This document shows positions 1-9,076 of a stretch of DNA of 33,714 nt, piece by piece. The number at the start of each line of letters is the position of its first letter. Within the stretch, counting starts at the first letter, position 1. Location of the stretch: assembly GCA_027327915.1 (NCBI GenBank), contig DAHVWT010000015.1, forward strand, positions 1-33,714. The letters run 5' to 3'. The DNA comes from Elusimicrobiota bacterium (lineage in GTDB: Bacteria > Elusimicrobiota > Elusimicrobia > UBA1565 > UBA9628). The notes under the pieces are model-generated. The model was given only the letters and a program-made list of their open reading frames with translations. It was not told the DNA's origin and made no database searches. The position numbers were made by a program, and so were the translations under genes.

Positions 1-135
1 CGCCCGAGCGGCTCGTGGTCGTCGGCGAGGGCTTCTTCACGACCGACGCACTGGCCTGGTGCCAGGCCCAGGGCACCGCCGTGGTGGTGCTGGCACGAGA
101 CGACGTGCTGCTCGCCGCGTCGCCGCCAGGGTCTT
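1..135 (+). pseudogene. Fragment of a coding region, possibly Cas1-like N-terminus (PERLVVVGEGFFTTDALAWCQAQGTAVVVLARDDVLLAASPPGS), cut off at both ends
   Basis: Frame starting at base 3 is protein-like and resembles the Cas1 N-terminal pattern (ALxW...G.AVVVL...G/D.LLA); protein-like character ends near base 135, where the - strand membrane protein paralogue begins. Family assignment is from memory only. Confidence 0.3.
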
Positions 136-592
136 GCTTGCCTCGTCCGTTGTCATGGCACCAAAAAAGGACCGACATGAAAAGAAAACTGATCGTGCTT
201 GCGTTCTCGGTCCATCCATACCCTCGCGGCTCCGCGGCAGCCAAGGTCAAAGCCAGGGCCGCAAGCCTCGGCATCCAGGGAAGGCCCCGTTTGACGAGCA
301 ACCGCTCCTGGAAAAAAAGCCCTCCGACGACCAAAAGGGAGTTAAAAAGGATGATGCCGCCGTAGCCCGACAGACTTTGGATCGAGTAGAGGATCATCTC
401 GTAGAGCCAATGGCTGTCCGTCCAGCGCGTTCCCAGCGCGGTGAAGGAGAAAGGATCGACCCGAGGGACGCCCCCGTGCTCGATCATCCAGCGCCCGGCC
501 GCCAAGTGCCACCAGATGTCCGGGTCGCCCAGAGGACGGAACACGTACAGGGCCGCCCAGACGTAAAACGCCGCGAAGACGGCGGCGATCAA
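1..592 (-). CDS. GT-C-like polytopic membrane protein, 5' part only; paralogue of the next gene; homology lost below about base 165
   Basis: Not in ORF track because it runs off the edge. Manual translation: LIAAVFAAFYVWAALYVFRPLGDPDIWWHLAAGRWMIEHGGVPRVDPFSFTALGTRWTDSHWLYEMILYS...GYGWTENASTISFLFMSVLFW, closely matching 589..2382. TTG start overlaps upstream stop (TTGA). Confidence 0.65.
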   Translation of the reverse strand, partial: MIAAVFAAFYVWAALYVFRPLGDPDIWWHLAAGRWMIEHGGVPRVDPFSFTALGTRWTDSHWLYEMILYSIQSLSGYGGIILFNSLLVVGGLFFQERLLVKRGLPWMPRLAALALTLAAAEPRGYGWTENASTISFLFMSVLFWCHDNGRGKQDPGGDAASSTSSRASTTTAVPWAWHQASASVVKKPSPTTTSRSG

Positions 593-2382
593 CGCCCTTT
601 CTCCAGAGGAGCCAGGCGATTGATGAGACGCGCCGTTCTCCAGCTCCCAGGATGGATCGCCAGGTTGGCGAGGAGTTCCTCGCGAATCCGGGCTTTCGCC
701 GCCGGAGAACGCCGCCACCGGCGTTCGATCTCCGCGGGATCGGCGTCCGGGGAGATCTCCCGGAACTCCCAGCGCCGGATCAGGTCGCGATGCCGGGCGT
801 CGCGCCTGACGAAGAGGAGGGCGACGTCGTCCCAGTAGACAAGCGCCCAGCGCGATCTGGGAAAATAAAGATCGAGGGCCGACGGGGACGCGGCGGAAGG
901 CTCCGGGTAGCGGACCAGAGCCGCGCGCGCGCCGTAGGAATCGAGGAAACGACCCCAGACGCCGGGGGGCCCGCGCTTGGCGGCCCAGAAGCGATCGAGA
1001 ACCGGGATGTAGCCGCGCACCGAGGGGTAGCGGCCGTCGATGAAGACCTTCGGATCGCCGTTGAAACGCCAAATCCAATAGCCGCCGAAGCCGTAATCGT
1101 TGTAGAAAGGGCCGCTCACCTTGTTTTGCGCGATAAAGCCGCAGGCCGCGACCGGGACGCGGTCGAGCGCCACTCCCGCTCGCGCGGGCTGGAGGATGAT
1201 CGCCGACACGAGAAGGGCGAAGGCCGCCGCGGGCGTCCAGAGGCTATCGCCGGCGATCATCCGGACCAGCCTCCCCTCCCTCCCCTTGATCCTCTCCCAA
1301 ACCATCTCGGCCAGCTCCGCGCAGGCCTCGAGCGCGAAAAAACGCACGGCCCAAGAGTGACGCGCGGCAAGCCAGCTCAAGAACAACGGGACCAACCACT
1401 CACCCCCGCCCCTCTCTCCCTCCTTGAATGGACGGGTCGGGCCGGAGGGCGCTGTTATTTTCCAGATCCGCGACGCCCAAAATATCGCGAGGACGCACCA
1501 GAACGGCGCGAATCGGCTCAACGGCGGCCAAAACCAATTGCTCGTGTGCGCCGGCGACAGGAGGAAGTCGTCGGCGATGATCCGGTAAAGCCCGATCCCG
1601 TAAGGGTTGGCGAGAGTCGCTAGGCCGCAGAGGGCGACGAAGCCGGCCTCCTTCCATTTCGGGGCGCTCGCATTCGGGCCTTTTTCGATGAGATCGAGCC
1701 CTAGGATGGCCAGGCCGATGACGAAGCCCCGATGAAGGTTGGCCCACAGGGCAAAAAAAAGAAGGCTCGTCAGGACGCCGGGAGGCGGCTCGCCGCGCCT
1801 CCAGCGCTCCCGGCGCCAGAGCACGATTGAAAGGAAAAGGAAGCTGAGCGTGCTGGCGTTTTCCGTCCATCCGGCGCCCCGCGGCTGCGAGGCGATGAGA
1901 ACGAGAGCCTGGGCGGCCAGGCGCAGGGTCCAGGGCAGCCCGCGCTCGCGCAGGCGCTTGTCCATGGCGAGGAGGGCTCCCGCGACGAAGAGCGCCTTGA
2001 GCAAGATGATCCAGCCGAGGCCCGCCAGCCGCTCCCCCGCGTCAAGGACAATCTCATAGAGCCAGTAGGAGTCGACCCAGGGAGTCCCGAACGCGGTGAA
2101 GGAAAAGGGATCCGTCCGGGGGACGCACCCGTGGGAAAACATCCAGCGTCCCGCGGCCAAGTGCCACCAGAGGTCCGGGTCTCCTAAAGGACGGAAGCAA
2201 TCGAGGAGGACCCAGATATAAAACGCGACGAAAACGAATGGAATTAAAAGGGTGACACTATACGCATTTCGGGAAATAGGTATGGTGTCACCGGTTTTCC
2301 CGCTGGGGAAGCTGTTACTGGCCAGCCTGCTTGTCCTTGCCCGAGCCGCCGAAGAGAACGCCGACCTGCAACTGGCCTCCAA
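589..2382 (-). CDS. GT-C-like polytopic membrane protein (uncharacterised); true start is probably near 2244, not 2382
   Basis: Long ORF with DPDLWWHLAAGRW...PRTDPFSFTAFG and multiple hydrophobic segments; similarity to paralogue starts at LIPFVFVAFYIWVLLDCFRPLGDPD. N-terminal 46 aa span a palindrome and the upstream gene. Confidence 0.75.
   Translation of the reverse strand: MEASCRSAFSSAARARTSRLASNSFPSGKTGDTIPISRNAYSVTLLIPFVFVAFYIWVLLDCFRPLGDPDLWWHLAAGRWMFSHGCVPRTDPFSFTAFGTPWVDSYWLYEIVLDAGERLAGLGWIILLKALFVAGALLAMDKRLRERGLPWTLRLAAQALVLIASQPRGAGWTENASTLSFLFLSIVLWRRERWRRGEPPPGVLTSLLFFALWANLHRGFVIGLAILGLDLIEKGPNASAPKWKEAGFVALCGLATLANPYGIGLYRIIADDFLLSPAHTSNWFWPPLSRFAPFWCVLAIFWASRIWKITAPSGPTRPFKEGERGGGEWLVPLFLSWLAARHSWAVRFFALEACAELAEMVWERIKGREGRLVRMIAGDSLWTPAAAFALLVSAIILQPARAGVALDRVPVAACGFIAQNKVSGPFYNDYGFGGYWIWRFNGDPKVFIDGRYPSVRGYIPVLDRFWAAKRGPPGVWGRFLDSYGARAALVRYPEPSAASPSALDLYFPRSRWALVYWDDVALLFVRRDARHRDLIRRWEFREISPDADPAEIERRWRRSPAAKARIREELLANLAIHPGSWRTARLINRLAPLEKGR
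2251..2292. repeat. 42-bp near-perfect palindrome, REP/BIME- or MITE-like
   Basis: GGTGACACTATACGCATTTC-GG-GAAATAGGTATGGTGTCACC; 13 outer pairs (one G-T), two mismatches, then ATTTC/GAAAT. Confidence 0.7.
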
Positions 2383-3559
2383 GCGAGGACGGGATCGTGG
2401 TGGTCGTGCCGACGGATTGGATGTCCTGAGTTTGAGGGCTCGCCATCGCGGCCGCGTCGATATGGACGTGGAGGAGGTCGAGCCCGGCGCCCAAGGACAC
2501 GGTCTTTAAGCCGTCCACCAGGTTCTCCGAGACGCCGGCCCGAAGGGGAATATTAAGCCCGGGGCGGTTGAAGATGTTGACCTCGGTGCCGAGCGCCACC
2601 ATCTGGGACTCCGTCCCGTCCAAGGTGACGTTCCGGGTGAGATCCGCGTCTGCCTCGACGAACCACCAGTGAAACGGCCGAAGGCTCACGCCCGCTCGTG
2701 TCGTTCCCTGATAGGAAAGCTTGTCCATGCCGTTGGACTGGGCCTCTTGGGACATGTCGAACTTGGGGTCATTGATGTTGCGGGCCGTGACCGCGGCCGT
2801 CGGGTGCAACGGAAGCCCGAGACGGCCCAGGTCCCACAGAGCGCCGAGGTCGACGCCCGGCTGGATGGATTGCGTCATTTGCAAATGAGAAAAGCCGTTG
2901 GAGCCCTGTTGGACTACCGGGATCTGCTGATAGGCGGTTTCTCCCACGATCGCTTTGATGTTGGCGCCGACGGAGAGGCCCGGCAGGAACGGTATCTCAT
3001 GGCCGTAGCCAAAGCCGATCTCGGTCGCGGCCAAACCTAAAGCCGTAATCGAAGAGCTGTTGCTCGTGAAGAGATTGCTTCCCGTCGTATTCACGTCCGT
3101 CGTGTCGATATGATTCGGCGTCACGCCCGCATAGCTCAGGTTCTCGGCGAACAGCGCCAACTTGCCGAATTTCATGTTCAGCCCGCCGTTAAGGTCGGCG
3201 CGAAGGCCGTTGGACTTGTCGGCGAGCTCGTTGAGCGCGTTTTGGATGTTGGTTGAGTTACAGATGGCGGTGTTGACGGAATTGCACGCATTATAAATTT
3301 GATGCATGTTGTTGGCGGCCTGGATGAGATCGCCGTCCACGGTCGCCTGGCCGCCGACGGGGATCTCAAAGCCCGAGGGATTGTCGTAACGCCCAAGCCC
3401 GGCTGGATTCCAATAGGCGCTCAGCGGCCCGTTGTCCGGCAGGGCGACGCCGACGCCCCCCATGCCCATGGCCCGGGCGCCGACATCCTGCCACTCGGTG
3501 GCATAGGCGGCCGGGACGGCTGATAGCAAAAGGACGGCGACGGCCTTTCTGATCATCAT
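2315..3559 (-). CDS. TraF-like (conjugal transfer TraF_2 family) outer membrane beta-barrel protein
   Basis: Signal peptide, then EWQDVGARAMGMGGVGVALPDNGPLSAYWNPAGLGR, characteristic of the family. Confidence 0.8.
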   Translation of the reverse strand: MMIRKAVAVLLLSAVPAAYATEWQDVGARAMGMGGVGVALPDNGPLSAYWNPAGLGRYDNPSGFEIPVGGQATVDGDLIQAANNMHQIYNACNSVNTAICNSTNIQNALNELADKSNGLRADLNGGLNMKFGKLALFAENLSYAGVTPNHIDTTDVNTTGSNLFTSNSSSITALGLAATEIGFGYGHEIPFLPGLSVGANIKAIVGETAYQQIPVVQQGSNGFSHLQMTQSIQPGVDLGALWDLGRLGLPLHPTAAVTARNINDPKFDMSQEAQSNGMDKLSYQGTTRAGVSLRPFHWWFVEADADLTRNVTLDGTESQMVALGTEVNIFNRPGLNIPLRAGVSENLVDGLKTVSLGAGLDLLHVHIDAAAMASPQTQDIQSVGTTTTIPSSLGGQLQVGVLFGGSGKDKQAGQ

Positions 3560-3599
3560 GAGGGGACCCTCGCAACGGTCGGCTGTGGTCTGTTTGATG

Positions 3600-4631
3600 T
3601 TATTGTGGAAGAGTCGGAGGCTGGACGTTCACGGGATCGCCGGTTAAAGCGTCGAGAAAGGACAGCAATTCCTTTTTCTCGGATGCGGTCAAATGGAGGG
3701 GCTTGATCCTCCCGTCGAGCCACTGATTGGGCTCGCCCCCCCGGTCGTAGAAGTCGACGACCTCGGAGAGGGTCTTGACCGAGCCGTCGTGCATATAGGG
3801 CGCGGTATCCTTCAGATTGCGAAGGGTCGGGGTCTTGAAGGCTCCGCGATCCCGGTCTTCCTTCGTCACGTCGAAGCGGCCCAGGTCGGGCTTCGGCCGA
3901 GACATACCGACCCCGATGTTGTGGAAATCCGAATCGGAGAAATTAAAGCCCGTGTGGCAGACGGAACAGTTCCCCTTGCCGAAGAAAATCGCCATCCCCT
4001 TTTGGGCCTCGCGGCTCATGGCCGTCGCGTCTCCCGCCTGGAGCCGGTCGTAGGGAGCGTTCCCGGTGATGACGGTGCGCTCGAAGCTCGCGATCGCGCG
4101 GACTACGCGCTCGATCGTGATGCCGGGGCTGCCGAAGGCCTTCTTGAAGAGCGGCGCGTAGCCGCGGATGGACTTCAAGCGCCGGACCACGCCGGGAAGG
4201 GAAAAACCCATCTCCACCGGGTTCTGGATCGGCCCTTTCGCCTGCTCCTCGAGGCTCGGCGCCCGCCCGTCCCAGAACTGCAGGAGATTGTAGGCCGCGT
4301 TGAGCACGGTCGGAGCGCTGCGCGTCCCCTTCAGGCCGTGGATGCCCGTCGAAACGGGCGACTGGTCGGTCCAGCCCTTCGTCGGATTGTGGCAGGTCGC
4401 GCAGGAGATGGTGTTGTTCTTCGAGAGCCGCTTGTCGAAATAGAGCCGCTTGCCGAGATCGACCTTGGCGTCGTTTAGCGGATTGTCCGCGGGCACCAAG
4501 GGCGGCTGGAGGATGCCCACGGGGAGCTTGTAGGGAAAGGTGGATGTCTGCTCCTCGAACTGGGCCCGGGCGTAGCCTCCGGATGCGAGAGATAACGCGA
4601 CGGCCGCCAGCGCGGCCCAGCCCGTCTTCAT
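3600..4631 (-). CDS. Di-heme cytochrome c peroxidase / MauG-like protein
   Basis: Start MKTGWAALAAVALSLASGGYARA (signal peptide); two CxxCH motifs (CATCH, CSVCH); GKRLYFDKRLSKNNTISCATCHNP; TPTLRNLKDTAPYMHDGSVKTL. ORF extension to 5156 is antisense to queF and rejected. Confidence 0.93.
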   Translation of the reverse strand: MKTGWAALAAVALSLASGGYARAQFEEQTSTFPYKLPVGILQPPLVPADNPLNDAKVDLGKRLYFDKRLSKNNTISCATCHNPTKGWTDQSPVSTGIHGLKGTRSAPTVLNAAYNLLQFWDGRAPSLEEQAKGPIQNPVEMGFSLPGVVRRLKSIRGYAPLFKKAFGSPGITIERVVRAIASFERTVITGNAPYDRLQAGDATAMSREAQKGMAIFFGKGNCSVCHTGFNFSDSDFHNIGVGMSRPKPDLGRFDVTKEDRDRGAFKTPTLRNLKDTAPYMHDGSVKTLSEVVDFYDRGGEPNQWLDGRIKPLHLTASEKKELLSFLDALTGDPVNVQPPTLPQ

Positions 4632-4642
4632 GAGAATGAAAT

Positions 4643-4672
4643 GGTATACTTCATGCCAGTGGCAAAAGTCAA
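4643..4672 (-). promoter_or_regulatory. Putative sigma70 promoter for the cytochrome c peroxidase gene, TTGACT-N18-TATACC
   Basis: -35 at 4672..4667, -10 at 4648..4643; predicted start only about 5 nt before the ATG at 4631. Lies within the start of queF. Confidence 0.35.
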
Positions 4673-5081
4673 CACGGCCGCCGCCCGGAGTTCCCGCGCC
4701 GACGGCTATGCGCCGGAACTCGCCCTCAAGGGGCTTCGGTCGGCGATGCCGGCGATCGACACCTGGCCCAACCAGTACCCGGGCTACGAGATCAAGATCG
4801 AGTGCCCCGAGTTCACCTCGGTTTGCCCGAAAACGGGGCTCCCGGACTTTGGGACCTTGATTTTGCGCTACCGGCCCGACAAGAAATGCGTCGAGCTCAA
4901 GTCCTTCAAATACTACCTGCTCGCCTACCGCCCGATGGGGATTTTCTACGAAAACGCCGTCAACCGCGTTTTGGACGACGTCGTGCGGGCGACGAGGCCC
5001 CTGTGGGCGGAGTTGACCGGCGAGTTCAACGCCCGCGGCGGCATGCGCTCGACGATCATCGCGCGCTACCCCCGGAAATGA
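4653..5081 (+). CDS. queF: NADPH-dependent 7-cyano-7-deazaguanine reductase QueF
   Basis: ECPEFTSVCPKTGLPDFGTLILRYRPDKKCVELKSFKYYLLAYRPMGIFYENAVNRVLDD is diagnostic for QueF. ORF could also start at 4641. Confidence 0.95.
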   Translation: MPVAKVNTAAARSSRADGYAPELALKGLRSAMPAIDTWPNQYPGYEIKIECPEFTSVCPKTGLPDFGTLILRYRPDKKCVELKSFKYYLLAYRPMGIFYENAVNRVLDDVVRATRPLWAELTGEFNARGGMRSTIIARYPRK

Positions 5082-5101
5082 TCCGGGCCGAGAGCGAATA
5101 C

Positions 5102-5131
5102 TTGACCTCCCAAGATTCTTCCTGCTATCAT
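5102..5131 (+). promoter_or_regulatory. Putative sigma70 promoter for trxA, TTGACC-N18-TATCAT
   Basis: -35 at 5102-5107, -10 at 5126-5131; trxA ATG at 5204 with a GGAG Shine-Dalgarno. Confidence 0.45.
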
Positions 5132-5203
5132 GATGGCAGCCGCTGATCGCTTCCAAGCGGTTCCCCGGTGGTTCCCGGAGTTTCTTCGTAAGGAGAAAAA
5201 ACC

Positions 5204-5530
5204 ATGACGGAAATCCAACTGACGGACGCTTCCTTCGACCAAGAGGTCATCAAGAGCCAACAACCCGTTCTGGTCGATTTTTGGGCGCCGTGGTGCGGCC
5301 CCTGCCGCATGCTCGCGCCCGTCATCGAGGAGATCGCCTCCGAGTACGCCGGCAAGATCCGAGTGGCGAAAATCAACACCGACGACCATCCCAACGCCGC
5401 CGCGCGCTACAAGATTTCCGCGATCCCGACGATGCTTTTCTTTAAGGAAGGAAAGGTCGTCGAGCAGCTGGTCGGGGTCCACTCCAAGACCGAGATCAAA
5501 AAAACTCTCGACACCTTGGTCGCCGCTTAG
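5204..5530 (+). CDS. trxA: Thioredoxin
   Basis: VLVDFWAPWCGPCRMLAPVIEEIASEYAGKIRVAKINTDDHPNAAARYKISAIPTMLFFKEGK. Confidence 0.97.
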   Translation: MTEIQLTDASFDQEVIKSQQPVLVDFWAPWCGPCRMLAPVIEEIASEYAGKIRVAKINTDDHPNAAARYKISAIPTMLFFKEGKVVEQLVGVHSKTEIKKTLDTLVAA

Positions 5531-5564
5531 TGCCCCAGCCGAAAGACTAACCTCTTTTCCGCAT

Positions 5565-5582
5565 CCGGCCCTTCGGGGCCGG
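5565..5582 (+). terminator. Stable hairpin with UUCG tetraloop between trxA and polA; possible weak terminator or polA leader structure
   Basis: CCGGCCC-TTCG-GGGCCGG, 7-bp perfect stem; no downstream U tract. Confidence 0.4.
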
Positions 5583-5613
5583 CCTCGTCGCCCGTGCCGT
5601 CGTTGTCCGTTAG

Positions 5614-8211
5614 ATGAAACCGCGCCTTTTCCTCATCGACGCCCACTCCTACATCCATCGCGCCTACCACGCGCTGCCGCCGCTTTCCACCTCGAAGGGA
5701 CTTCCCGTAGGGGCCCTCTACGGCTTTGCCCGGATGCTTCTCAAGCTCCTGCGCGAGGAGAATCCCGACGCCGCCTGCGCCTGCTTCGACAGCCCCGGCC
5801 CCACCTTCCGTCATAAGCTGTTCCCTCAATACAAGGCGACCCGCAAGGAGACCGACGAGGACTTGAAGCGCCAGCTGGCCCTCTCCCGGGATGTGGCGGA
5901 GGCCCTTGGCTTCGCCGTCGCCGCCCTTCCGGGCTACGAAGCCGACGATCTCTTGGCGACTCTCGCCAAGACCGGCCGCGAAAACGGCTTCGACGTGGCG
6001 CTCGTCACCTCGGACAAGGACGCCCTCCAACTCGTCGGTCCCGGCATCAAGGTCTACAACGCCGCGAAGGGCGACTGGATGGCGGAGGGAGACGTGCGGT
6101 CCAAATTCGGGGTGCCGCCGCGGCACATCGTCGACTACCTGGCAATCGCAGGCGACAACATCGATAACATCCCCGGAGTGCGCGGCATCGGGCCCGTCGG
6201 AGCCAAGAACCTCGTCAACCGATACGGCGGCGTGGAGTCGATTCTTCGCGCCGCGCGGCAGGGCGACGCCCACATCCCCCCCAAGGCTCTCCAAAGCCTC
6301 CGGGATTCCGAGGAGACGCTTGAAAAGGCCAAGGCCCTCATCGCCCTCAAGGAAGACGCCCCGATTGATCTTCCCCGAGAACGCCTGCGCCCACCCCGCC
6401 CCGATTTGAAAGCCCTTCCCCCGCTTTTCGAGCGGCTCGAGTTCCATTCCCTTCTCAAGGAGATCCTGGGTGAAGCCGCCCCGGACGGCGACGGCGGCGC
6501 CGCGGAGCCGGAGCCGTCCCATGCCTTCAAGGAATCCGGCTGGGACAAGTTCCTGGCCGCGGCCCTCCAGTCTCCGGATTATATCGCCATGGCCGGATGG
6601 AGGCTCGACGAGGCGCCGATGGACGGGGAGTCCTTCGCGGCCATGGCCTTGCCGGACGGGCGCGCAGCGTTTCTAGACGACCAGGGCCTCTCGAGCCGTC
6701 GCCGGGATCTTGAACGGATCCTCTCCTCCAAGGCCGCGAAGGCGGCCTACGATCTCAAGGAGACGCTCAAGGCTCTCGGCCCCTCGGCCGCCGCCCTCAA
6801 GGAACCCTACGGCGACGCCCGGCTCGCCCAATACTGCCTCAATCCCGCCGAAGCCAAGGCGCCGGCCCTCAAGTCCGCCAAGGAATGGCGCGGGGCTCTC
6901 GCCACCCGCCTCGCGAAAGCCGCCTCCTGGCCCGAGCTCAAGCGCCGCATGCGGGACGCCGGAGTCCTCAAGCTCTACGAGGAGATCGAACTGCCTCTTG
7001 TCGCCGTCCTCAAGCAGATGGAGGAAACCGGCATCGCCGTGGACGGGAATTACCTCAAAACCCTCGCGAAAAAATTCGACGCCAAGCTCACGAAGCTCCG
7101 GCTCGATATCGATTCCCTCGCGGGCGCTCCCATCAATCCCAATTCCCCCCAGCAGCTCGCCGCCCTGCTTTTCGACAAGCTCCGGCTTCCGGTCGCCCAC
7201 AAGACCCAGAAAGGCAAACGCTCGACGGACGAGGAGACCCTGAGGGCGCTCAGCGGCCGTCATCCGGTCGCCGAGAAGCTTCTGGCCTTTCGCGAACTCT
7301 CCAAGCTCCAATCGACCTACGTGGACGGCCTCCTCTCCCGCATCAGCCCTCGCGACGGCCGAGTCCACACCCGCTTCGACCAAGCCCTGGCCGAGACGGG
7401 GCGGCTTTCAAGCTCCAACCCGAATCTCCAGAACATTCCCATACGCACGCCCCTGGGGCTTGAGATCCGCCGCGCCTTCGTGGCCGAGAAAGGCCATCTC
7501 TTCGTTTCCGCCGATTACTCCCAGATCGACCTGCGCGTGCTGGCGCACGTCTCGGGCGACAAGGGCCTTCGCGACGCCTTCGCGCGCGGCGAGGATGTCC
7601 ACGCCCGCACGGCCTCCGAGGTCTTTCACGTTCCGGCGGACTTGGTGAGCGAGGACATGCGCCGCAAGGCGAAAGCGGTCAATTTCGGCCTCGCCTACGG
7701 CCAAACCCCGTTTGGGCTCGCCCAGACGCTCGGCATTCCCCAGGCCGAGGCGGCCTTGATCATCGCGCGCTACTTCGAGCGCTACTCGGGGGTCAAGCGC
7801 TGGATCGACGAGAACCTCCAATTCGCCCGCGAGGCCGGCTTCGTTCGCACCTTCCTCGGCCGAACCCGCTATCTCCCCGAACTCAAAGCCCAAAATACGG
7901 CGCTGCGCCAGTACGCCGAGCGCGCCGCGACCAACACGCCCATCCAGGGCGGCTCGGCTGATATCATCAAGCTTGCGATGATCAAGTTTCACCGGGAGAG
8001 GTCCGCCGCCGAGACAGGCCCTTTCCCCGGAGCGCGGATGCTGCTCCAGATCCACGACGAGCTCCTCTTCGAGGTTCCGATGGCCGATGCGCCGTCTTTT
8101 TGCGAGAATATCCGTTCGCTGATGGAAGGGGCGGCCGAACTCTCCGTGCCGCTCCGCGCCGATGTGGCGACGGGCCCCAACTGGGGCGACATGGAGGCCG
8201 TGGAAGCATGA
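5614..8211 (+). CDS. polA: DNA polymerase I
   Basis: N-terminal 5' nuclease (FLIDAHSYIHRAYHALPPLSTSKGLPVGALYGFARML), family A polymerase motifs (SADYSQIDLRVLAHVSGD, RRKAKAVNFGLAYGQTPFGLAQ, QIHDELLFEVP). Confidence 0.97.
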   Translation: MKPRLFLIDAHSYIHRAYHALPPLSTSKGLPVGALYGFARMLLKLLREENPDAACACFDSPGPTFRHKLFPQYKATRKETDEDLKRQLALSRDVAEALGFAVAALPGYEADDLLATLAKTGRENGFDVALVTSDKDALQLVGPGIKVYNAAKGDWMAEGDVRSKFGVPPRHIVDYLAIAGDNIDNIPGVRGIGPVGAKNLVNRYGGVESILRAARQGDAHIPPKALQSLRDSEETLEKAKALIALKEDAPIDLPRERLRPPRPDLKALPPLFERLEFHSLLKEILGEAAPDGDGGAAEPEPSHAFKESGWDKFLAAALQSPDYIAMAGWRLDEAPMDGESFAAMALPDGRAAFLDDQGLSSRRRDLERILSSKAAKAAYDLKETLKALGPSAAALKEPYGDARLAQYCLNPAEAKAPALKSAKEWRGALATRLAKAASWPELKRRMRDAGVLKLYEEIELPLVAVLKQMEETGIAVDGNYLKTLAKKFDAKLTKLRLDIDSLAGAPINPNSPQQLAALLFDKLRLPVAHKTQKGKRSTDEETLRALSGRHPVAEKLLAFRELSKLQSTYVDGLLSRISPRDGRVHTRFDQALAETGRLSSSNPNLQNIPIRTPLGLEIRRAFVAEKGHLFVSADYSQIDLRVLAHVSGDKGLRDAFARGEDVHARTASEVFHVPADLVSEDMRRKAKAVNFGLAYGQTPFGLAQTLGIPQAEAALIIARYFERYSGVKRWIDENLQFAREAGFVRTFLGRTRYLPELKAQNTALRQYAERAATNTPIQGGSADIIKLAMIKFHRERSAAETGPFPGARMLLQIHDELLFEVPMADAPSFCENIRSLMEGAAELSVPLRADVATGPNWGDMEAVEA

Positions 8212-8218
8212 GCGCGCG

Positions 8219-9076
8219 ATGACTCCCCTTCAAGCCCAGAGTTTCGGAGGCGGACCCTTCGACTTCCGGGGCCTGCCTAAAGCCGTCAAGACTCTCCTTC
8301 TCGCCAACATCGCGGGCTTCCTCCTCTTTCAAATCGTGGGCGGGCAGTTCGTCGAGATCTTCGGGCTCATCCCAAGGCAGGTGACGGGGTCCCTGTGGCT
8401 CTGGCAGCCCATCACGTACCTTTTCATCCATGGAGGGCTTCTGCACCTCCTCATCAACCTCTGGATTCTCTGGATGTTCGGCGTTCCGGTGGAGGCTCAA
8501 TGGGGAAGCCGCGAATTCTACAAGTTCTATTTCCTCTGCGGCCTCGGCGCGGCCGCGACGCAGATCCTGGTCGCGCCGCATTCGGAAATCCCCGTCATCG
8601 GCGCCTCCGGCGCGATCTACGGGCTGCTGGTCGCCTTCGCGATGCTCTATCCCGAGGCCGTCATCTACGTCTATTTCTTCTTCCCCCTCAAGGCCGCGCA
8701 CGCGGCGGTCCTCTTCGGGCTCCTCGAATTCTACTTCAGCATGAACAGCCCGGGCGGGCGCATCGCGCACTTCGCTCACCTGGGAGGCATGGCGACGGGA
8801 TACGCCTACCTGCGCTGGTGGTGGATCGCGAAAATCAAGATCCGGGCTCTGTGGCAAACGATCGAGGAATCGACCCCCCTGGGCGGGATTTTTTCCGGCG
8901 CCCGGCCCCGAAGGGCTCCTCCCCGCCGTCCCGAGGCGCCCCGCCCTCCCGAGGAGCCGGAGATGGAGGACATCGACAAGATTTTGGACAAGATCCTCGC
9001 GTCCGGGCTCGACTCCCTCACCGACAAGGAACGCGAGATCATGGAACGTTACTCCCGGAGGACCAAATCATCGTGA
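8219..9076 (+). CDS. Rhomboid family intramembrane serine protease
   Basis: [31 protein letters not shown] (catalytic GxSG), [14 protein letters not shown] (catalytic His). Confidence 0.93.
   Translation: MTPLQAQSFGGGPFDFRGLPKAVKTLLLANIAGFLLFQIVGGQFVEIFGLIPRQVTGSLWLWQPITYLFIHGGLLHLLINLWILWMFGVPVEAQWGSREFYKFYFLCGLGAAATQILVAPHSEIPVIGASGAIYGLLVAFAMLYPEAVIYVYFFFPLKAAHAAVLFGLLEFYFSMNSPGGRIAHFAHLGGMATGYAYLRWWWIAKIKIRALWQTIEESTPLGGIFSGARPRRAPPRRPEAPRPPEEPEMEDIDKILDKILASGLDSLTDKEREIMERYSRRTKSS

Noticed and set aside
652-1623. 323-aa ORF on the + strand
   Set aside because: Antisense to the membrane protein gene; charged low-complexity sequence.
4560-4660. Possible preQ1 riboswitch upstream of queF
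   Set aside because: The gap between divergent starts is only about 20 bp, too short for a riboswitch, and no H-type pseudoknot pattern was seen.
4632-5156. N-terminal extension of the cytochrome c peroxidase ORF
   Set aside because: Antisense to queF; a proper signal peptide starts at 4631.
5527-6522. 331-aa ORF on the - strand
   Set aside because: Antisense to polA; shadow ORF.
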